Shown here one piece after another: positions 17,928 to 28,216 of a stretch of DNA of 64,000 nucleotides. Numbering within the stretch: the stretch's first letter is position 1; every line of letters starts with the position of its first letter. The notes beneath the pieces were generated by a model. That model had not been told where the DNA came from. It worked only from the letters and a program-made list of their open reading frames with translations, and did no database searches. Both the position numbers and the translations under genes were made by a program. The stretch is from Stutzerimonas stutzeri (GTDB taxonomy: Bacteria; Pseudomonadota; Gammaproteobacteria; Pseudomonadales; Pseudomonadaceae): assembly GCF_015291885.1 (NCBI RefSeq), contig NZ_CP036186.1, positions 2,879,001 to 2,943,000 on the forward strand, written 5' to 3'.

Positions 17928-19649
17928 TCAATTACGGTCGGCCTTGCGCCGATAAGGAAACACGTCGATCACCTTACCGCCGCGAATGGCGTCCTGCAGC
18001 CCCTTCCAATAATCAGCGTCGTACAGCTCGCCATGCAGGCTGGCAAATAGCCGACGCTGGCCATGGTCGGCGAACAGAAAGCGCGGAAACTCCTCCGGAA
18101 ACACGTCGTTCGGCCCTACCGAATACCAGGGCTCAGACGCCATTTCATCCTCGGGATAGCGTGGCGGCGGGATGTGGCGGAAATTCACCTCGGTGAGGAA
18201 GCAAATTTCGTCGTAATCATAGAAAACCACTCGTCCATGGCGCGTAACGCCAAAGTTTTTCAACAGCATGTCACCGGGAAAAATATTGGCCGCAGCGAGC
18301 TGCTTGATGGCCAACCCATAGTCTTCCAACACCTCGCGCACTTGCTGTTCGCTGGCGTGCTCCAGATACAGGTTGAGCGGTGTCATGCGCCGCTCGGTCC
18401 AGCAATGGCGGACCAGCACGGTATCGCCCTGCACCTCGACCGTCGAAGGTGCAACCTCCAGCAGTTCGGCAAGGCACTCCGGATCGAATTTTGCTTTGGG
18501 AAAGCGGAAGTCGGCGAACTCCTGCGTATCGGCCATGCGCCCTACCCGGTCGACGCTCTTCACTAGGCGATACTTTTCGATCACGGTGGCACGGTTGACG
18601 CTCTTGATCGGCGAGAACCTGTCCTTGATCAACTTGAACACGGTGTTGAAACCCGGCAGCGTGAACACCGTCATCACCATGCCACGCACACCTGGCGCCA
18701 TGACGAAACGATCATCGATGTTGGCCAGATGATCGATGAGCGCTCGGTAGAATTCCGACTTTCCGTGCTTGTAAAAGCCAATCGAGGTATACAGCTCGGC
18801 GATGTGCTTGCCGGGCAGAATGCGCTTGAGAAAGCCAACAAACTCGGCAGGAATCGGCACCTCGACCATGAAGTACGAGCGGGTGAACGAAAAGATGATC
18901 GACACCTCGGCCTCGTCGGTGATCAACGCATCGGCCACGATCCCCTCGCCCTCGCGGTGCAAAAGCGGGATAACCAGCGGCCACTGTTCATCACAGGTAA
19001 AGATACGCCCAAGCAGATACGCCCCCTTGTTGCGGTAGAGCACAGAAACGAACACCTCTACCGTGAGTTCGGGGTCTTTGCAGACCCAGTCGGGCAACGT
19101 CTCCTGAAGCTGAGTCTGCATGCGTAGCAGGTCTCCCGACAGGTCACAGTACGGGACGGCAAAAGCGTAATCGCCCAGCAGCTGTTCCAGCATGCCGTTC
19201 AGATCGCCGTTAGGCCGGTAGGTGCGTGTCTGTGCCAGGCGTTCATGGGCGCGCACAGCGGGGCGCGTGGTATGGATGAACATGGTGCCGTCGCTGATGC
19301 AATCGTGGCTGAACAACCCGCAGAAGATCGAGTTGTACCAGGTCTCCGACAGCTCATCATCGAAGCGTGGATTGATCAGATCGATATACGCACTTTTGAT
19401 TTGCGGCCAGGCATCGACCTGGAGCAGATCGGCTTGATCGAAATCGGCCAATAGGCGTCGTCGTGTTTCGCCGACTTTTTCTTCGTACAGATTGATCCGC
19501 GCAGCTGAGGCACGCTGCGCTTCCTGCCACTGGGCTTGCTCGAAGCGCGCCCGAGCGCCTTCGGTGATCAGGCGAAACTGCTCACGGTAGTCGTCGAAGC
19601 CAAGAAGGATCTGCCGAGCCATTTCAGCGGCCAGTTTCTGCTGCACCAT
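17928..19649 (-). CDS. aceK: isocitrate dehydrogenase kinase/phosphatase
   Basis: A bifunctional enzyme of 573 aa that phosphorylates and dephosphorylates isocitrate dehydrogenase, diverting carbon into the glyoxylate shunt. The N-terminal regulatory half contains [27 protein letters not shown]. The kinase-like half shows [22 protein letters not shown] (ATP-binding lysine) and the catalytic/metal region [27 protein letters not shown], in which the Asp and Asn of the eukaryotic-like motif are visible. The length matches E. coli and Pseudomonas AceK. It is monocistronic here, not in an aceBAK operon, as expected for pseudomonads. Confidence 0.96.
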   Translation of the reverse strand: MVQQKLAAEMARQILLGFDDYREQFRLITEGARARFEQAQWQEAQRASAARINLYEEKVGETRRRLLADFDQADLLQVDAWPQIKSAYIDLINPRFDDELSETWYNSIFCGLFSHDCISDGTMFIHTTRPAVRAHERLAQTRTYRPNGDLNGMLEQLLGDYAFAVPYCDLSGDLLRMQTQLQETLPDWVCKDPELTVEVFVSVLYRNKGAYLLGRIFTCDEQWPLVIPLLHREGEGIVADALITDEAEVSIIFSFTRSYFMVEVPIPAEFVGFLKRILPGKHIAELYTSIGFYKHGKSEFYRALIDHLANIDDRFVMAPGVRGMVMTVFTLPGFNTVFKLIKDRFSPIKSVNRATVIEKYRLVKSVDRVGRMADTQEFADFRFPKAKFDPECLAELLEVAPSTVEVQGDTVLVRHCWTERRMTPLNLYLEHASEQQVREVLEDYGLAIKQLAAANIFPGDMLLKNFGVTRHGRVVFYDYDEICFLTEVNFRHIPPPRYPEDEMASEPWYSVGPNDVFPEEFPRFLFADHGQRRLFASLHGELYDADYWKGLQDAIRGGKVIDVFPYRRKADRN

Positions 19650-19776
19650 GATTCACCCGTTACTGGACATGAACGTCCGCCGAGCTTAGCAGCCAACAGT
19701 TTGAAAGTCGGTTTCGGATTGCCAGTCGGCGGATCGACGACAACACTTGCAGCTCCCTGAGTTGGAGTCCATCTGA

Positions 19777-20691
19777 ATGCGCCCGCTCGACATGCTTCGC
19801 CTGCTCGCCCTCGCCGCCATCTGGGGCGCGAGTTTTCTGTTTCTGCGCATCATTGCGCCGGTGCTCGGTACCTTTCCCACGGCGTTCTTTCGTGTACTGC
19901 TGGCAACCGCAGGGCTGCTGGCCATCCTTCTGTTGCTGCGCACGCGCTGGGATTTCCGCGGCAAGCTGGGCTTGTGCCTGGCGCTGGGCGTGATCAATTC
20001 AGGCATCCCATTTGCCTTGTACTCGGTAGCCGCGCAACTTGTGCCGGCTGGCTATTCGGCAATCTTCAACGCTACGACGCCGATGATGGGCGTACTGATC
20101 GGTGCACTGTTCTTTGCGGAGGAGCTGACGCTAACCAAGTTGATTGGTGTCTTCAGCGGGCTCGGCGGCGTTGCGCTGCTGGTACGTATCGGCCCGATTC
20201 CTTTCGATATGGAGCTGCTGCTTGGTGCACTGGCGTGCCTGGGTGCCACCGCCTGTTATGGCTTCGGCGGCTTTCTCACGCGGCGCTGGATCAACCAGGG
20301 CGCAGGCCTCAACAGCGAGATGGTGGCCTTCGGCAGCCAAGTCGGGGCCCTGCTTTGCCTGCTGCCATTGCTCGCGCTGTCGCTGCTGAATGCGCCGCCT
20401 GTAAGTTGGGGCGATTCACGAGTCTGGCTAAGCCTGCTTGCGTTAGGTCTCGTATGCACAGCATTTGCCTACATCCTCTACTTCCGGCTGCTCGCGGATA
20501 TCGGACCGGTGAAGACCCTGACGGTAACGTTTCTGATCCCGCCGTTTGGCGTTCTGTGGGGCGTGCTGCTTCTGGACGAGCCGCTGTCGTGGGCTTATGT
20601 ACAAGGCGGCGCGCTGATCGCACTGGCGCTGTGGCTAATCTTGCGCCAAACACCCGCCACCCAGACACAAGCCGATTTGCGGCGCAGCTGA
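19777..20691 (+). CDS. EamA/DMT family transporter
   Basis: An inner-membrane protein of 304 aa with about ten helices in two EamA repeats. The motifs LAAIWGASFLFLRIIAPVLG (helix 1) and AIFNATTPMMGVLIGALFFAEE close the first repeat, and TVTFLIPPFGVLWGVLLLDEPLSW closes the second. It is convergent with cysK, with 25 bp between the stops. No regulator is adjacent and the substrate is unknown. It is distinct from the EamA protein at 8435, with low visible similarity outside family motifs. Confidence 0.88.
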   Translation: MRPLDMLRLLALAAIWGASFLFLRIIAPVLGTFPTAFFRVLLATAGLLAILLLLRTRWDFRGKLGLCLALGVINSGIPFALYSVAAQLVPAGYSAIFNATTPMMGVLIGALFFAEELTLTKLIGVFSGLGGVALLVRIGPIPFDMELLLGALACLGATACYGFGGFLTRRWINQGAGLNSEMVAFGSQVGALLCLLPLLALSLLNAPPVSWGDSRVWLSLLALGLVCTAFAYILYFRLLADIGPVKTLTVTFLIPPFGVLWGVLLLDEPLSWAYVQGGALIALALWLILRQTPATQTQADLRRS

Positions 20692-20716
20692 TTCCGCCAG
20701 CTACGCCGCGCGCGCA

Positions 20717-21691
20717 TTACTGCACCAGTTCCTGGTCGCTGAACATGTCGCTGAACAGCATGCTGGACAGATAGCGCTCGCCGGAGTCGGGCAGGATCAC
20801 CACAATATTCTTGCCTTGCATCTCCGGCCGCTCGGCCATACGGACCGCTGCCACCATAGCTGCACCACAGGAGATGCCGCAGAGAATGCCCTCTTCGCGC
20901 ATCAGCCGAAGAGCCATCTGCTTGGCCTCCTCGTCATCCACCAGCTCGACCCGGTCGACCATGGACAGATCGAGGTTCTTCGGCACAAAGCCTGCGCCGA
21001 TCCCCTGAATCTTGTGCGGGCTGGGCTTGACCTCGTCACCCGCCAGAGTCTGACTGATGACCGGCGAGCTGGTCGGCTCCACGGCAACGCTGAGGATCTG
21101 CTTGCCCTTGGTGTTCTTGATGTAGCGCGACACCCCGGTGATGGTGCCGCCGGTGCCAACGCCGGCCACCAGCACATCGATACTACCGTCGGTGTCGTTC
21201 CAGATTTCCGGGCCGGTGGTCTTTTCATGAATCGCCGGGTTGGACGGGTTCTCGAACTGCTGCGGCATGTAGTACTGCTCCGGGTTCGAGGCAGCAATTT
21301 CGGTGGCCTTCTCGATTGCGCCTTTCATGCCCTTGGCCGGCTCGGTCAGCACCAGCTCGGCGCCAAGGGCTTTGAGCACCTTACGACGCTCCAGGCTCAT
21401 CGACGCAGGCATGGTGAGCATCAGTTTGTAGCCGCGCGCCGCAGCGACGAAAGCCAGCCCTATGCCGGTATTGCCGGAAGTCGGCTCGACCAGCGTCATG
21501 CCGGGTTTGATCCGGCCACTGTCTTCGGCGTCCCAGATCATCCCGGCACCGATCCGGCACTTCACCGAATAGGCCGGATTCCGCCCTTCGATTTTAGCCA
21601 TGATGGTGACGCCCTTGGGGCCGAGGCGGTTGATCATTACCAGCGGGGTGTTACCGATGGAGCGTGCGTTGTCTGCGAATATGCGACTCAT
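20717..21691 (-). CDS. cysK: cysteine synthase A (O-acetylserine sulfhydrylase)
   Basis: A PLP enzyme of 324 aa that makes L-cysteine from O-acetylserine and sulfide. The PLP lysine is Lys44 in [12 protein letters not shown], the substrate-binding loop is PTSGNTG (70-76), and the phosphate-binding loop is GTGGT (179-183). These are the standard CysK positions. It precedes, divergently, the DUF748 gene. The C-terminus [11 protein letters not shown] is typical of the CysK rather than the CysM branch. Confidence 0.95.
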   Translation of the reverse strand: MSRIFADNARSIGNTPLVMINRLGPKGVTIMAKIEGRNPAYSVKCRIGAGMIWDAEDSGRIKPGMTLVEPTSGNTGIGLAFVAAARGYKLMLTMPASMSLERRKVLKALGAELVLTEPAKGMKGAIEKATEIAASNPEQYYMPQQFENPSNPAIHEKTTGPEIWNDTDGSIDVLVAGVGTGGTITGVSRYIKNTKGKQILSVAVEPTSSPVISQTLAGDEVKPSPHKIQGIGAGFVPKNLDLSMVDRVELVDDEEAKQMALRLMREEGILCGISCGAAMVAAVRMAERPEMQGKNIVVILPDSGERYLSSMLFSDMFSDQELVQ

Positions 21692-21814
21692 GGGAATGCC
21701 CTGTCCGAGATGTACCAGACCGATCAGCCTATGCGCAGTCCAGGCGTCAGTCCAGCCGAACTCACGGTGGACAACCGGGGTCCATCGTCAACACCCGCTC
21801 ATCCTCGGAATGCC

Positions 21815-22885
21815 ATGACACGTCGCCTGCTACCTCTGTGGATCGTCCTCGCGCTCGGCCTGCTGCTGGTCCTGCTTCACGTCGCACTGCCCCATCTGGT
21901 ACGCAATTACCTGAACGAGAAGATGGCCGACATGGGCGACTATCAAGGCCATGTGGAAGACGTCGACCTGGCCTGGTGGCGCGGGGCTTACCGCGTAGAA
22001 GGCCTACTGATCGAGAAGAAGGACAAGCGCGTACAGGCACCGCTATTAGAGGCACCAGCTATCGATATCGCGATTAGCTGGGACGGCATCCTGCGGCATC
22101 GCGAGATCGTCGGAGAGGTGGTTTTCGAGCAGCCACATCTGAATTTCGTAGACGGCGGCGAAAGCGGCGACTCGCAAAATGGTGAGGGTGTCGACTGGCG
22201 CGATCAGCTCGATGCACTGGTGCCAATCACACTCAACGAAATCCGTGTGGTCGACGGCCAGCTTTCTTTTCGCAACTTTTCCTCCGACCCACAGGTGCAC
22301 GTCTACGCCAGTGACATCCAGGCCAGCCTGTACAACCTAACCAACACCGACGATGCCGACGGCACTCGCACGGCGGCGTTTGAGGGCACCGGCAAACTGT
22401 TCAACCAGGCACCGATCGAGGCGACTGCCAGCTTCGACCCTTTTACCGACTGGGAAGATTTCGAGGTCAACCTGCGTGTGACCGACGTACCGCTCAAACA
22501 GCTGAACGACCTCAGCCGCGCTTACGCCAAATTCGATTTCGCTGGCGGCACGGGCGACCTCGTAGTTGAAGTCCAGGCCAGCGACAGTCAGCTCGACGGT
22601 TATATCAAGCCGCTCCTTCGTGATGTCGATATTTTCGACTATGAGCAGGACATCAAGAACGAAGATAAAGGTTTCTTGCGCGGGCTCTGGGAAGCAGTTG
22701 TTGGCGGCGGTCAGGAAGTGCTGAAGAACCAGCGCAAGGACCAGTTCGCCACACGCGTGGAACTGTCCGGCACGACCAAGGACACCGATGTCAGCCCCTT
22801 CCAGGCGTTCGTAGCAATACTGCGCAATGCCTTCGTCGAGGCCTTCACAGCACGCTTCGAACGCGCGATGGGTGAAGAAGAGTAG
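21815..22885 (+). CDS. DUF748-type envelope protein
   Basis: A protein of about 356 aa with one N-terminal membrane helix (LPLWIVLALGLLLVLLHVALPHLV) and a large periplasmic part rich in beta strands. Segments such as VDLAWWRGAYRVEGLLIEKK, IVGEVVFEQPHLNFVDGG and NEIRVVDGQLSFRNFSSDPQVHVY resemble the DUF748/AsmA-like repeating groove proteins. The frame stays open far upstream, antisense to cysK, but the ATG at 21815 begins the membrane helix and is the sensible start. Its function is unknown; AsmA-like proteins are linked to envelope lipid transport, but I do not claim that here. Confidence 0.8.
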   Translation: MTRRLLPLWIVLALGLLLVLLHVALPHLVRNYLNEKMADMGDYQGHVEDVDLAWWRGAYRVEGLLIEKKDKRVQAPLLEAPAIDIAISWDGILRHREIVGEVVFEQPHLNFVDGGESGDSQNGEGVDWRDQLDALVPITLNEIRVVDGQLSFRNFSSDPQVHVYASDIQASLYNLTNTDDADGTRTAAFEGTGKLFNQAPIEATASFDPFTDWEDFEVNLRVTDVPLKQLNDLSRAYAKFDFAGGTGDLVVEVQASDSQLDGYIKPLLRDVDIFDYEQDIKNEDKGFLRGLWEAVVGGGQEVLKNQRKDQFATRVELSGTTKDTDVSPFQAFVAILRNAFVEAFTARFERAMGEEE

Positions 22886-23030
22886 CGCACTGCCGTCACC
22901 AGAAACGAGCGCACAGCCATTCAGTGACTGAATGATGCGCTCGCGTTCACAGCCGCACGGCCTTCCCTTATAGTCTTCAACCTGACTACAACGAGTGCCT
23001 GCGTGCCAGGCCCCGCCGAAGGAACCTGCA

Positions 23031-23879
23031 ATGAAATTCGAAGGCACCCAGTCCTACGTCGCTACCGACGACCTGAAACTCGCGGTCAATGCCGCCATCA
23101 CCCTGCAGCGCCCGTTGCTGGTCAAGGGAGAACCCGGCACCGGCAAGACCATGCTGGCCGAGCAGCTGGCCGAATCCTTCGGTGCCAAGCTCATCACCTG
23201 GCATATCAAGTCCACCACCAAGGCCCATCAGGGCCTCTACGAATACGATGCAGTGAGCCGCCTGCGTGACTCACAGCTGGGCGTGGACAAGGTCCACGAC
23301 GTCAAGAACTACATCAAGAAAGGCAAGCTTTGGGAGGCGTTCGAAAGCGACGAGCGCGTCATCCTGCTGATCGATGAAATCGACAAGGCTGACATCGAGT
23401 TCCCCAACGATCTGTTGCAGGAACTCGACAAGATGGAGTTCTACGTTTACGAGACCAACGAGACGATCAAGGCGACTCAGCGACCGATCATCATCATCAC
23501 TTCGAACAACGAGAAGGAACTGCCGGACGCCTTCCTGCGCCGCTGCTTCTTCCACTACATCGCCTTCCCCGACCGCGAAACGCTGCAGCGCATCGTCGAT
23601 GTGCACTTTCCGAACATCAAGAAGGACCTGGTCAGCGAGGCGCTGGACGTATTCTTCGACGTGCGCAAGGTACCGGGGCTGAAGAAGAAACCCTCGACCT
23701 CCGAGCTGGTCGACTGGCTGAAGCTACTGATGGCCGACAACATTGGCGAGGCGGTGCTGCGCGAGCGCGACCCGACCCGGGCAATCCCGCCGCTGGCCGG
23801 CGCTCTGGTGAAGAATGAGCAGGACGTGATGCTGCTCGAGCGTCTAGCCTTCATGAGTCGACGCGCCAACAGCCGCTGA
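23031..23879 (+). CDS. MoxR-type AAA+ ATPase
   Basis: A AAA+ ATPase of about 282 aa of the MoxR class, thought to act as a chaperone with vWA-domain proteins. Walker A is GEPGTGKT, Walker B is VILLIDEIDKAD, sensor 1 is IIITSNNEKELPDAFLRRC with the arginine finger, and sensor 2 is in the C-terminal lid. The ATG at 23031 with AAGGAA at 23019-23024 is preferred over the upstream frame start at 22995. It leads an operon with a GFA-family gene and a CoxE-like vWA gene, the typical MoxR-vWA pairing. Confidence 0.9.
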   Translation: MKFEGTQSYVATDDLKLAVNAAITLQRPLLVKGEPGTGKTMLAEQLAESFGAKLITWHIKSTTKAHQGLYEYDAVSRLRDSQLGVDKVHDVKNYIKKGKLWEAFESDERVILLIDEIDKADIEFPNDLLQELDKMEFYVYETNETIKATQRPIIIITSNNEKELPDAFLRRCFFHYIAFPDRETLQRIVDVHFPNIKKDLVSEALDVFFDVRKVPGLKKKPSTSELVDWLKLLMADNIGEAVLRERDPTRAIPPLAGALVKNEQDVMLLERLAFMSRRANSR

Positions 23880-23930
23880 TCGGCGCCGGCTTCGTTGGAG
23901 CCGGCCGCGTACTCATTGGAGGAAGAAATC

Positions 23931-24335
23931 ATGCAAACGCATACCGGTAGTTGCCTGTGCGGCGTGGTGCGCTATCGCATCGACGCGCCCATCGACGAGC
24001 TGACTCATTGCCATTGCAAGATGTGCCGAAAGGCCCACGGCGCCGCTTTCGCCAGCTATGTGGGCGTACCGCTGGATACTCTGCACTTCATGGCAGGCAA
24101 GGATCAGTTGGGCGTCTACCACTCCTCCGAACACGTGACGCGTACCTTTTGCATCCGCTGCGGCTCCAACCTGCTTTTCGTCGACAACCGTGAACATGAG
24201 GTTGGCGTCGCTGCTGGCACGCTCGACTCGCCATTACCGGCTCCGCCACAGTCCCACATTTTCGTCGACTCCAAAGCCGACTGGTACGAGATTCACGACG
24301 GGCTTCCCCAACACAAAGGCGACAGCACCAGCTGA
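23931..24335 (+). CDS. GFA-family zinc protein
   Basis: A protein of about 134 aa of the glutathione-dependent formaldehyde-activating enzyme (GFA/CENP-V) fold. Zinc-ligand cysteines appear in GSCLCGVVRY, THCHCKMCRK and FCIRCGSNL, the classic pattern. Many such proteins are not true formaldehyde enzymes, so the activity is left open. GGAGGAAG (23918-23925) precedes the ATG. It sits between the MoxR and vWA genes with short gaps, so co-transcription is likely. Confidence 0.87.
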   Translation: MQTHTGSCLCGVVRYRIDAPIDELTHCHCKMCRKAHGAAFASYVGVPLDTLHFMAGKDQLGVYHSSEHVTRTFCIRCGSNLLFVDNREHEVGVAAGTLDSPLPAPPQSHIFVDSKADWYEIHDGLPQHKGDSTS

Positions 24336-24383
24336 GCGCCCGAAAACAGCGCGCCATTCGCTGGCGCGTCAGAGGTTTCTGCC

Positions 24384-25562
24384 ATGCTGCTTGGCCTGTT
24401 CAATGAGATGCGCGCCGCCAAGGTACCGGTATCGGTGCGCGAACTGCTGGATCTGATCGATGCGCTGAAGCATCGTATCGTCTTTGCCGACATGGACGAG
24501 TTCTATTTCCTAGCGCGCACGGTAATGGTCAAGGACGAGCGCCACTTCGACAAGTTCGACCGGGCCTTTGGCGCCTATTTCAAAGGTCTGGAGAGCCTGG
24601 ACCAGCATCTCGAAGCACTGATCCCTGAAGACTGGCTGCGCAAGGAATTCGAGCGCAGCCTGACGGACGAAGAACGCGCGCAAATCCAGTCTCTCGGCGG
24701 CCTCGACAAGCTGATCGAGGAATTCAAGAAGCGCCTCGAAGAGCAGAAGGAACGCCACGCCGGCGGCAACAAGTGGATCGGCACCGGCGGCACCAGTCCG
24801 TTCGGCTCGGGCGGCTACAACCCTGAAGGCATCCGCATCGGCGATGCCGGCAAGCGTCAGGGTAAGGCGGTGAAGGTCTGGGATCAGCGCGAGTACAAGA
24901 ACCTCGACGATCAGGTCGAATTGGGCACGCGCAACATTAAGATTGCCTTGCGCCGCCTGCGCAAGTTCGCCCGCCAGGGCGCGGCGGACGAACTGGACAT
25001 CGACGGCACCATCGACCACACCGCACGTGACGCCGGCCTACTCAACATCCAGATGCGCCCCGAGCGACGCAACGCAGTGAAACTGCTGATTCTGTTCGAC
25101 ATCGGCGGCTCGATGGATGCCCACGTCAAAGTCTGCGAAGAGCTGTTTTCCGCCTGCAAGACCGAGTTCAAGCACCTCGAATACTTCTACTTCCACAACT
25201 TCATCTACGAATCGGTGTGGAAGAACAACTTCCGCCGTACCTCTGAACGTACCTCGACGCTCGATCTCCTGCATAAGTACGGCGCCGATTACAAGGTCGT
25301 CTTCGTTGGCGACGCGGCGATGGCGCCCTATGAAGTGACCCAGCCAGGCGGCAGTGTCGAGCACTGGAACGAGGAAGCTGGCTACGTCTGGATGCAGCGC
25401 TTCATGGAGAAGTACAAGAAACTCATCTGGATCAACCCCTACCCCAAGGACACCTGGGGCTACACCACATCCACCGGCATCATCAAAGAATTGGTAGAGG
25501 ACCGGATGTATCCGCTGACGCTGAGCGGGCTCGAGGACGGGATGAAGTTTCTGGCGAAGTGA
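24384..25562 (+). CDS. CoxE-like von Willebrand factor A domain protein
   Basis: A protein of 392 aa with a CoxE-like N-terminal region (LLGLFNEMRAAKVPVSVRELLDL) and a C-terminal vWA domain. The metal-binding MIDAS motif appears as DIGGSMDAHVKV, that is D-x-G-x-S with glycine in place of the usual serine; the later Thr and Asp elements are around the FVGDAAMAPYE segment. It is the usual partner of the MoxR ATPase two genes upstream. The pair is generally thought to insert metals or remodel client complexes. The client is not obvious from the neighbours. Confidence 0.88.
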   Translation: MLLGLFNEMRAAKVPVSVRELLDLIDALKHRIVFADMDEFYFLARTVMVKDERHFDKFDRAFGAYFKGLESLDQHLEALIPEDWLRKEFERSLTDEERAQIQSLGGLDKLIEEFKKRLEEQKERHAGGNKWIGTGGTSPFGSGGYNPEGIRIGDAGKRQGKAVKVWDQREYKNLDDQVELGTRNIKIALRRLRKFARQGAADELDIDGTIDHTARDAGLLNIQMRPERRNAVKLLILFDIGGSMDAHVKVCEELFSACKTEFKHLEYFYFHNFIYESVWKNNFRRTSERTSTLDLLHKYGADYKVVFVGDAAMAPYEVTQPGGSVEHWNEEAGYVWMQRFMEKYKKLIWINPYPKDTWGYTTSTGIIKELVEDRMYPLTLSGLEDGMKFLAK

Positions 25563-25639
25563 GTTGATCCGTCCGATCGCCAGCCGCTGCCCGGGCCGCG
25601 ACTAGCCCAGGCAGCCGCCAGTGCAACGCTTAATAGCCA

Positions 25640-26155
25640 TCACGAGCGAAAAGCGCGGTAGCGACGCCGCGAGCGGAACGGGAAGCTTGCTGCCAGCAGC
25701 AGACTTTCCATCAACCAGGCCAGCAACAGCGCGCAGCTCAGCCCCCAGGCAATAGCTTCAGGTGCTAGCAGGACCTGAAAGCGGTAGCTGCCCCAGACCT
25801 GCTCACGCAGGCTGCGCTCGGCGCCGAGCAATACGTGTATGGCGCGTGCATACCAGGGGCGCTGCATCGCCTGCCACTCGCGTTCCAGCAGGCGGGCACG
25901 GCGCACCAGAAGGTCGACACTTTGCGCGTCGTTCTGGAACACCGGGTCGTCACTGTCACGATAATGCTGCACCAGCGCATCCAGATCGCCGCTGAAGAAG
26001 CGCTGCGCGGTCTCCTGAAAGCCCTGCAGCCCCTGCTGGGCCTCCAGGCGCCTCGCCTCGACGTGCTTGGCGTAAGCATCAATGAACCCCGGCACCTGCA
26101 CGCCCACCAACAGCCCCAACGCAAACAGGGTTAAACGCAAATAGCTTCTCAGCAT
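25640..26155 (-). CDS. DUF2937 family membrane protein
   Basis: A protein of about 171 aa with hydrophobic helices at the N-terminus ([23 protein letters not shown]) and C-terminus ([24 protein letters not shown]) and a charged, probably helical, middle. It resembles DUF2937 proteins. The ATG at 26155 overlaps the last codons of the upstream amidotransferase gene by 7 bp, which implies translational coupling. A longer frame to 26182 lies entirely within that gene and is unlikely. Function is unknown. Confidence 0.8.
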   Translation of the reverse strand: MLRSYLRLTLFALGLLVGVQVPGFIDAYAKHVEARRLEAQQGLQGFQETAQRFFSGDLDALVQHYRDSDDPVFQNDAQSVDLLVRRARLLEREWQAMQRPWYARAIHVLLGAERSLREQVWGSYRFQVLLAPEAIAWGLSCALLLAWLMESLLLAASFPFRSRRRYRAFRS

Positions 26156-26931
26156 GCGGACACCTTTCCTTGCGCAACGCATTCACCTGACTGCCACAGA
26201 CTCCACTGCCCGGGCTCGTGCAGCGTCCACTGCTCGTTATTGGTCAGGGGCTCAGTTGCCAGAACGGTAACGACATCGTCGGGGGTCGTTTCGGCATGGA
26301 AGTTCACGGTCAGCTCGGCATCGCGCAGCTGCGCGGGGCCGAATGGTGCGCGCCGGGTGATCTGCGCAAGCTTGGTGCTACAGAAACTGAACAGCCATTC
26401 ACCATTGCTCAGCAAGCAATTGAATACACCTTTGCGACGATACTCATTACAAGCGCCGAGCAGCACCGGCAGCATGTTCTCCGCCGCGCTGCGGTCTGGA
26501 AAATCCAACCGAATACGGTTTAGCAGATCGCAGAAAGCTCGTTCGCTATCAGTATCGCCGACCGGCCGGTAAAAGCCCGTGGAGGGTTCGAAATCCGAGA
26601 GCTGACCGTTGTGCGCGAAGCACCAATGCTGCCCCCAGAGCTCGCGGACGAAAGGATGGGTGTTGACCAGTGAAACCTTGCCGACGTTGGCGTGACGGAT
26701 GTGCCCGATCACCACTTCGCTCTTTATCAGGTAGCGCTGCACCATCTTCGCCACTTCGGATTCGCAGCTGGCGACCGGGTCCTGAAACAACCGTAGGCCG
26801 CGCCCTTCATAGAAGGCAATCCCCCAACCGTCCTTGTGTGGACCGGTCTTGCCGCCTCGCTGCATGAGGCCAGTGAAGCTGAAAACGATATCGGTTGGAA
26901 CGTTGGCGCTCATGCCAAGCAGCTCGCACAT
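26149..26931 (-). CDS. class II glutamine amidotransferase (YafJ-like)
   Basis: A protein of 260 aa starting MCELLGMSA. The cysteine at position 2 becomes the N-terminal nucleophile of the class II amidotransferase fold after Met removal. Other family residues are [34 protein letters not shown] and FAHNGQL. It matches YafJ, a glutaminase-domain protein without a fused synthetase domain. Close relatives in gamma-glutamyl-peptide metabolism (EgtC-like) exist, but nothing nearby supports such a pathway. It is coupled to the downstream DUF2937 gene. Confidence 0.9.
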   Translation of the reverse strand: MCELLGMSANVPTDIVFSFTGLMQRGGKTGPHKDGWGIAFYEGRGLRLFQDPVASCESEVAKMVQRYLIKSEVVIGHIRHANVGKVSLVNTHPFVRELWGQHWCFAHNGQLSDFEPSTGFYRPVGDTDSERAFCDLLNRIRLDFPDRSAAENMLPVLLGACNEYRRKGVFNCLLSNGEWLFSFCSTKLAQITRRAPFGPAQLRDAELTVNFHAETTPDDVVTVLATEPLTNNEQWTLHEPGQWSLWQSGECVAQGKVSAC

Positions 26932-26975
26932 GCGTTATCTCCCGATAGCTAGCTGAAACCGGAATGCTCTCACAC

Positions 26976-27452
26976 CTAGATCCGGGGATCGGTGCGCAAC
27001 CGCCCGCGGGACGGCGCGTAGTCCAATTCATCTAAATCGTCGCTCTCGTCTTCCATTCGCTCGCGCAGTGTCCGATTGTCCTCGTCGGCTGCGGCGGCTT
27101 CGCTCCGCCTTGCGTACTTGCGCTCGATGGGCCAACGGATCGCCACCAATAGCAAATACAAGCCAAGTGCGATCAATCCGTACATGGCCAAATCCGCTAC
27201 AGCGCGCCAGGCGTTGTTACCCACCTTGAATGCCAGATCCATTGCGGTAATGGCCACCGCCGGCGCGAACAGCTCCTTGGCCGGATCGACGATGGTGGGG
27301 GTGAACAACAATACGGCCACGATCAACCGCAACGGCTCACGCAGCCAGCGCCACATCCAGCGCGTGACCCGGAACCAGAACAGCAGGCATCCCAGCGCTG
27401 CTATCCCGTACAGAGCCCAGGCGAGCGAATAATCGGAGTCGAACATCAGCAT
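26976..27452 (-). CDS. conserved hypothetical membrane protein
   Basis: A protein of 158 aa with about three to four hydrophobic helices (LAWALYGIAALGCLLFWFRV, LIVAVLLFTPTIV, AVAITAMDLAF, LAMYGLIALGLYLLLVAI). A charged cytoplasmic tail with many Glu/Asp and Arg residues ends in SRGRLRTDPRI. It precedes yafJ on the same strand with a 44-bp gap, so the two are probably co-transcribed. I recall similar proteins beside yafJ in other pseudomonads but cannot name a family. Confidence 0.7.
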   Translation of the reverse strand: MLMFDSDYSLAWALYGIAALGCLLFWFRVTRWMWRWLREPLRLIVAVLLFTPTIVDPAKELFAPAVAITAMDLAFKVGNNAWRAVADLAMYGLIALGLYLLLVAIRWPIERKYARRSEAAAADEDNRTLRERMEDESDDLDELDYAPSRGRLRTDPRI

Positions 27453-27726
27453 GGCGTTTTCTCGATGACAAGCCGTTCACAAATGCCAGCAACCGCTGGC
27501 AAAACAACTGAAGTAATTCAACGGCGCGACGAGCCTGAACAACGGCGCGGCTACAAAGGCGGCCATGATAACAGCCCATACCCCTTCGCCGTCATCGTCG
27601 GTGACAACAAGCCACTGGCGGACCGCCCAGCAAGATCGTATAAACCTGTTAAACGAAAGGGTAATCCCCATTATCGCCGGGACGACCACTGCCTCTGGCG
27701 ACCGGCACGCAAGGAGAAAACACGCC

Positions 27727-28167
27727 ATGCCCTACCAACACATTCTGGTAGCTATCGACCTCACCGAAGAGTGCCATCCGGTTGTCGCCCGCGCTCAAGC
27801 GCTTGCCAGTACATCGGACGCGAAGTTGAGCCTGGTGCATATCATCGAGCCAATGGCCATGGCCTTCGGCGGCGACGTTCCAATGGACCTGTCGATGCTG
27901 CAGCAACAGCAATTCGACCAGGCACGCGAGCGTATGAACGGCTTCGCTGACAACTATCCCGGTCTGGCAGCGGAACAGCGACATCTGGCCTACGGGCAAC
28001 CTCGTCAGGAGGTGCACCGTCTGGCTAAAGAACAGGGTTGCGATCTCATCGTGGTGGGCAGCCATGGCCGCCACGGGCTCGCCTTGCTGTTGGGCTCCAC
28101 CGCAAACGACATCCTGCACGGGGCACCTTGCGACGTGCTGGCCGTGCGCTTGAAGAAGGCTGAATAG
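27727..28167 (+). CDS. universal stress protein A family
   Basis: A protein of about 146 aa of the UspA family. The N-terminus YQHILVAIDLTEECHPVVARA and the ATP-binding motif VGSHGRHGLALLLGSTANDILHGAPCDVLAVR (G-2x-G-9x-G-(S/T)) are intact, so it is of the nucleotide-binding type. A strong AAGGAG (27711-27716) precedes the ATG. It stands alone behind a 270-bp gap, which suggests its own regulated promoter; I did not find a clear Anr box. Its role in stress resistance is inferred from the family. Confidence 0.9.
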   Translation: MPYQHILVAIDLTEECHPVVARAQALASTSDAKLSLVHIIEPMAMAFGGDVPMDLSMLQQQQFDQARERMNGFADNYPGLAAEQRHLAYGQPRQEVHRLAKEQGCDLIVVGSHGRHGLALLLGSTANDILHGAPCDVLAVRLKKAE

Positions 28168-28178
28168 CCTTCCTGAGC

Positions 28179-28204
28179 TGCGCAGAGTTTTCGCACTCTG
28201 CGCA
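28179..28204. terminator. perfect hairpin between convergent genes
   Basis: TGCGCAGAGT and ACTCTGCGCA form a perfect 10-bp stem with a 6-nt loop (TTTCGC). It lies 11 bp after the uspA-like stop and 13 bp before the stop of the facing gene. It may stop or protect transcripts from both sides; neither side has a long T-run. Confidence 0.5.
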
Positions 28205-28216
28205 AGATGCGCCGGT

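Noticed and set aside
20816..21814. Long upstream extension of the DUF748 frame
   Set aside because: It is antisense to cysK, has no protein-like character, and the membrane helix at 21815 marks a natural start.
27453..27726. Anr/Dnr box upstream of the uspA-like gene
   Set aside because: I looked for TTGAT-N4-ATCAA and found no acceptable match.
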